Assembly (NCBI GenBank): GCA_030609785.1
Contig: JAUWTC010000131.1
Span: forward strand, 1-7,093
Direction of reading: 5' to 3'
DNA from: Holophagae bacterium
Lineage (GTDB): Bacteria; Acidobacteriota; Thermoanaerobaculia; Thermoanaerobaculales; Sulfomarinibacteraceae
Length of the DNA: 7,093 bases
Of the stretch, positions 6,068 to 7,093 are shown in pieces. Positions within the stretch are counted from its first letter, which is position 1. The number at the start of each line of letters is the position of its first letter. The notes under the pieces were generated by a model. That model was not told the origin of the DNA. It saw only the letters and a list, made by a program, of their open reading frames with translations, and made no database searches. The translations under genes and the position numbers were made by a program.

Positions 6068-6097
6068 AAAAAACCGGGTGGATTTTCCACCCGGTTT
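6068..6097 (-). terminator. Rho-independent terminator of the superoxide reductase gene
   Basis: A perfect 11-bp stem (AAACCGGGTGG with CCACCCGGTTT, 6071-6081 and 6087-6097) has a 5-nt loop. In the minus-strand direction it runs into six consecutive Ts (6073-6068). It lies 50 bp after the superoxide reductase stop and upstream of the PLP enzyme gene, so it separates the two transcription units. Confidence 0.88.
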
Positions 6098-6146
6098 GGC
6101 TGCTCAAAAGGTAATGTGCAGACTCACGGCTGACAGCCGATAGCTC

Positions 6147-6527
6147 CTACACGACCGCAACCTCTTTTGGATCGCTCTCCCACAGGCCGTGCTTGGTGCA
6201 GTAGGCGTGGGCTACCAGTTTGAGCTTCTTTGTCGGGATGATGTTGAAGACAACCTCGACCTGGCTCTTCTGGTTTCCCAGGGTTCCCGGCGGGAAATCG
6301 GCACGGCCCAGCAGGGTCTCGCCGTTGTAGAGCGCGACGTTGTTGATGAAGTGGTCGAAGTCGTCCGGGTGGTCGTACTCGTTGCCGACCTTGACGGTGA
6401 CGGCGAATTTCTCGCCGGCGGCGGCCGAGTCTCCACAGTGAATGAACGGCGAGTGGCGGTCGATGTAGTCCTTCTTGGCCTCTCGCTCTACGGTATCGAT
6501 GTCGATGTAACGGTTGATTTTCGGCAT
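6147..6527 (-). CDS. Class II superoxide reductase (neelaredoxin-type desulfoferrodoxin domain)
   Basis: A 126-residue cytoplasmic non-haem iron protein that reduces superoxide to hydrogen peroxide without making oxygen. It consists of the catalytic (centre II) domain alone; the four-cysteine desulforedoxin domain is absent, which places it in the neelaredoxin class. Iron ligands are visible: H25 in DRHSPFI, H53 and H59 in YDHPDDFDHFI, C110 and H113 in AYCTKHGLW. The usual Glu-Lys-His loop is Asp-Arg-His here (D23-R24-H25), a conservative change at the lysine thought to attract superoxide. The ATG at 6527 has GGGGAG 5 nt upstream; a longer in-frame extension to 6767 is rejected because it would run antisense through the Ig-like remnant. 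The gene is transcribed alone, with its own terminator, and has a PerR-box-like palindrome in front. It suggests an anaerobic or microaerophilic host. Confidence 0.9.
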   Translation of the reverse strand: MPKINRYIDIDTVEREAKKDYIDRHSPFIHCGDSAAAGEKFAVTVKVGNEYDHPDDFDHFINNVALYNGETLLGRADFPPGTLGNQKSQVEVVFNIIPTKKLKLVAHAYCTKHGLWESDPKEVAVV

Positions 6528-6540
6528 GATGTCTCCCCTT

Positions 6541-6555
6541 TCAGAATCATTCTTC
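6541..6555. promoter_or_regulatory. PerR-box-like palindrome upstream of superoxide reductase
   Basis: TCAGAATCATTCTTC contains a perfect AGAAT-C-ATTCT inverted repeat with the 7-1-7 layout of PerR/Fur-family operators (consensus TTATAATNATTATAA; 9 of 14 positions match). It lies 14-28 nt before the start codon, next to the ribosome binding site, where a bound repressor would block transcription. Peroxide or iron control of a superoxide reductase makes functional sense, but the regulator is not in the window. Confidence 0.4.
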
Positions 6556-6579
6556 CATATTGAGAACGCACACAAGCCG

Positions 6580-6747
6580 AGTGATATTTCCTCTGTCTCG
6601 ATCTTCTCCGGCGTTGACGACTTCACGATCGCGGCCTGGGACGGCAAGGAGGATTCCAACCTGGGCTTGGTCACCATCAAGGTTACCGGTGGCAGCGGAA
6701 TCTTCAGCAACGGCTTTGAAACCGGAGATACTTCCGGCTGGGATTGA
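6580..6747 (+). pseudogene. Remnant C-terminus of a secreted Ig/cadherin-like protein with GFETGD tail
   Basis: The plus strand encodes an open frame ending in TGA at 6745. Its last ~55 residues resemble the final strands of a bacterial Ig/cadherin-like repeat (SIFSGVDDFTIAAWDGKEDSNLGLVTIKV), followed by the tail IFSNGFETGDTSGWD. The upstream part has no ribosome binding site and would have to start inside the superoxide reductase gene on the other strand, so the rest of the protein is missing. I read it as the 3' stump of a large secreted protein gene cut by rearrangement. The alternative, a genuine small protein, is less likely. Confidence 0.55.
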
Positions 6748-6812
6748 GGGTCCCGGCCGGAACCCAACAGAGCGATGTCGATCCGTTCTCGCCTGCCGCC
6801 AGGTGGTGCAGG

Positions 6813-7093
6813 TTAGGGTGCCGACGCGGACCAGGCAGACAGGTCCCCGGATTCGAACCCGTCTATGAAGATCCCGGGCCAGTCAGGGAAGTACCTTCCA
6901 CCGGAATCAAGCTCGGTGTTGGCGCCGTTCAGACCGCCCCACACGATCATCGAGTCGTTAGCCCACACCGCCCGATGGCTGTATCGGGCTTCGGGCGCGG
7001 CGGCGGTCGATATTGCCGTCCACTCGTTGGAGGCCGGCGAGTAGATACCGCCGGTATTGGTCGGACCACCGGTGATCCAACCTCCCCAAACCA
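6813..7093 (-). CDS. Kelch-repeat secreted protein, C-terminal part (5' end beyond window)
   Basis: The minus strand from the right edge to the TAA at 6813-6815 encodes 92 residues that I translated directly. They contain kelch-type blade motifs: VWGGWITGG...GGIYSPASNEWTAIS, then APEARYSHRAVWANDSMIVWGG, then GGRYFPDW. This is the pattern of kelch beta-propellers in which blades repeat R-Y/H-S-H-x-A-V-W and M-I-V-W-G-G. The protein ends in IFIDGFESGDLSAWS plus five residues, a C-terminal signature also present at the end of the facing fragment at 6700-6744. No transmembrane segment or basic tail follows it, unlike LPXTG or PEP-CTERM signals. The protein is probably exported; its signal peptide would lie outside the window. 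The function is unknown beyond a propeller scaffold. Confidence 0.82.
   Translation of the reverse strand, partial: VWGGWITGGPTNTGGIYSPASNEWTAISTAAAPEARYSHRAVWANDSMIVWGGLNGANTELDSGGRYFPDWPGIFIDGFESGDLSAWSASAP

Noticed and set aside
6120..6146. CGGCT-GAC-AGCCG hairpin just after the superoxide reductase stop as a second terminator
   Set aside because: The stem is only 5 bp and has no T-run. The strong terminator 25 nt further on accounts for termination; this may be dispersed repeat debris.
6748..6765. GGGTCCCGGCCGGAACCC palindrome as a terminator after the Ig-like remnant
   Set aside because: The pairing is imperfect, leaves no usable loop and is not followed by a T-run on either strand.
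6843..6868. tRNA T-arm-like sequence (GGGTTCGAATCC on the minus strand)
   Set aside because: It is the coding sequence for DGFESGD in the kelch protein tail. There is no acceptor, D-arm or anticodon arm at the right spacing on either strand.

Overview
The window is a piece of a GC-rich bacterial chromosome dominated by one minus-strand catabolic gene set. Reading in the direction of transcription (right to left) the genes are: the C-terminal end of a secreted kelch-repeat protein (6813-7093), a class II superoxide reductase (6147-6527), a PLP-dependent lyase-like enzyme (4460-5926), a small GxxExxY protein (3850-4248), a YgeY-type M20 hydrolase (2411-3604), a YgeW-type carbamoyltransferase (1322-2299) and a threonine synthase-like PLP enzyme that runs off the left edge (1-1210). 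No RNA gene, CRISPR array or transposase is visible.

YgeY and YgeW are encoded together in E. coli and many anaerobes, next to xanthine dehydrogenase-like, hydantoinase and SsnA genes. Work on gut bacteria ties that cluster to anaerobic purine (urate) breakdown. E. coli pairs them with the PLP enzyme YgeX, diaminopropionate ammonia-lyase. Here no typical YgeX is visible, and two other fold-type II PLP enzymes bracket YgeY and YgeW. The inferred pathway is hydrolysis of a ureido or carbamoyl intermediate by YgeY, a carbamoyl transfer or carbamoyl-phosphate-forming step by YgeW, and ammonia elimination by one or both PLP enzymes.

The operon junctions are unusual. The PLP enzyme-ygeY junction holds a cassette of about 820 bp (3631-4454): a GxxExxY gene, GC-rich hairpins on both sides, and inward-facing CACAGAG-type repeats at the ends. 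A solo copy of the same repeat lies in the ygeW-threonine synthase junction (1231-1260). The ygeY-ygeW junction holds nested inverted repeats. The cassette looks like a mobile or formerly mobile unit without a recognisable transposase.

The superoxide reductase lies upstream of the operon. It is separated from it by a strong intrinsic terminator (6068-6097) and has a PerR-box-like palindrome next to its ribosome binding site. Further right, two reading frames converge tail to tail, and both end in the same C-terminal signature (IF-x-[DN]-GFE-[ST]-GD-x-S-x-W). One is the kelch protein; the other is a remnant of an Ig/cadherin-like secreted protein.

The superoxide reductase and anaerobic-type catabolic genes suggest an anaerobe or microaerophile. 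The GFESGD tail, kelch protein and CACAGAG/GxxExxY repeats resemble what I recall from Acidobacteriota and similar environmental Gram-negative lineages. That assignment is an impression, not a demonstration.
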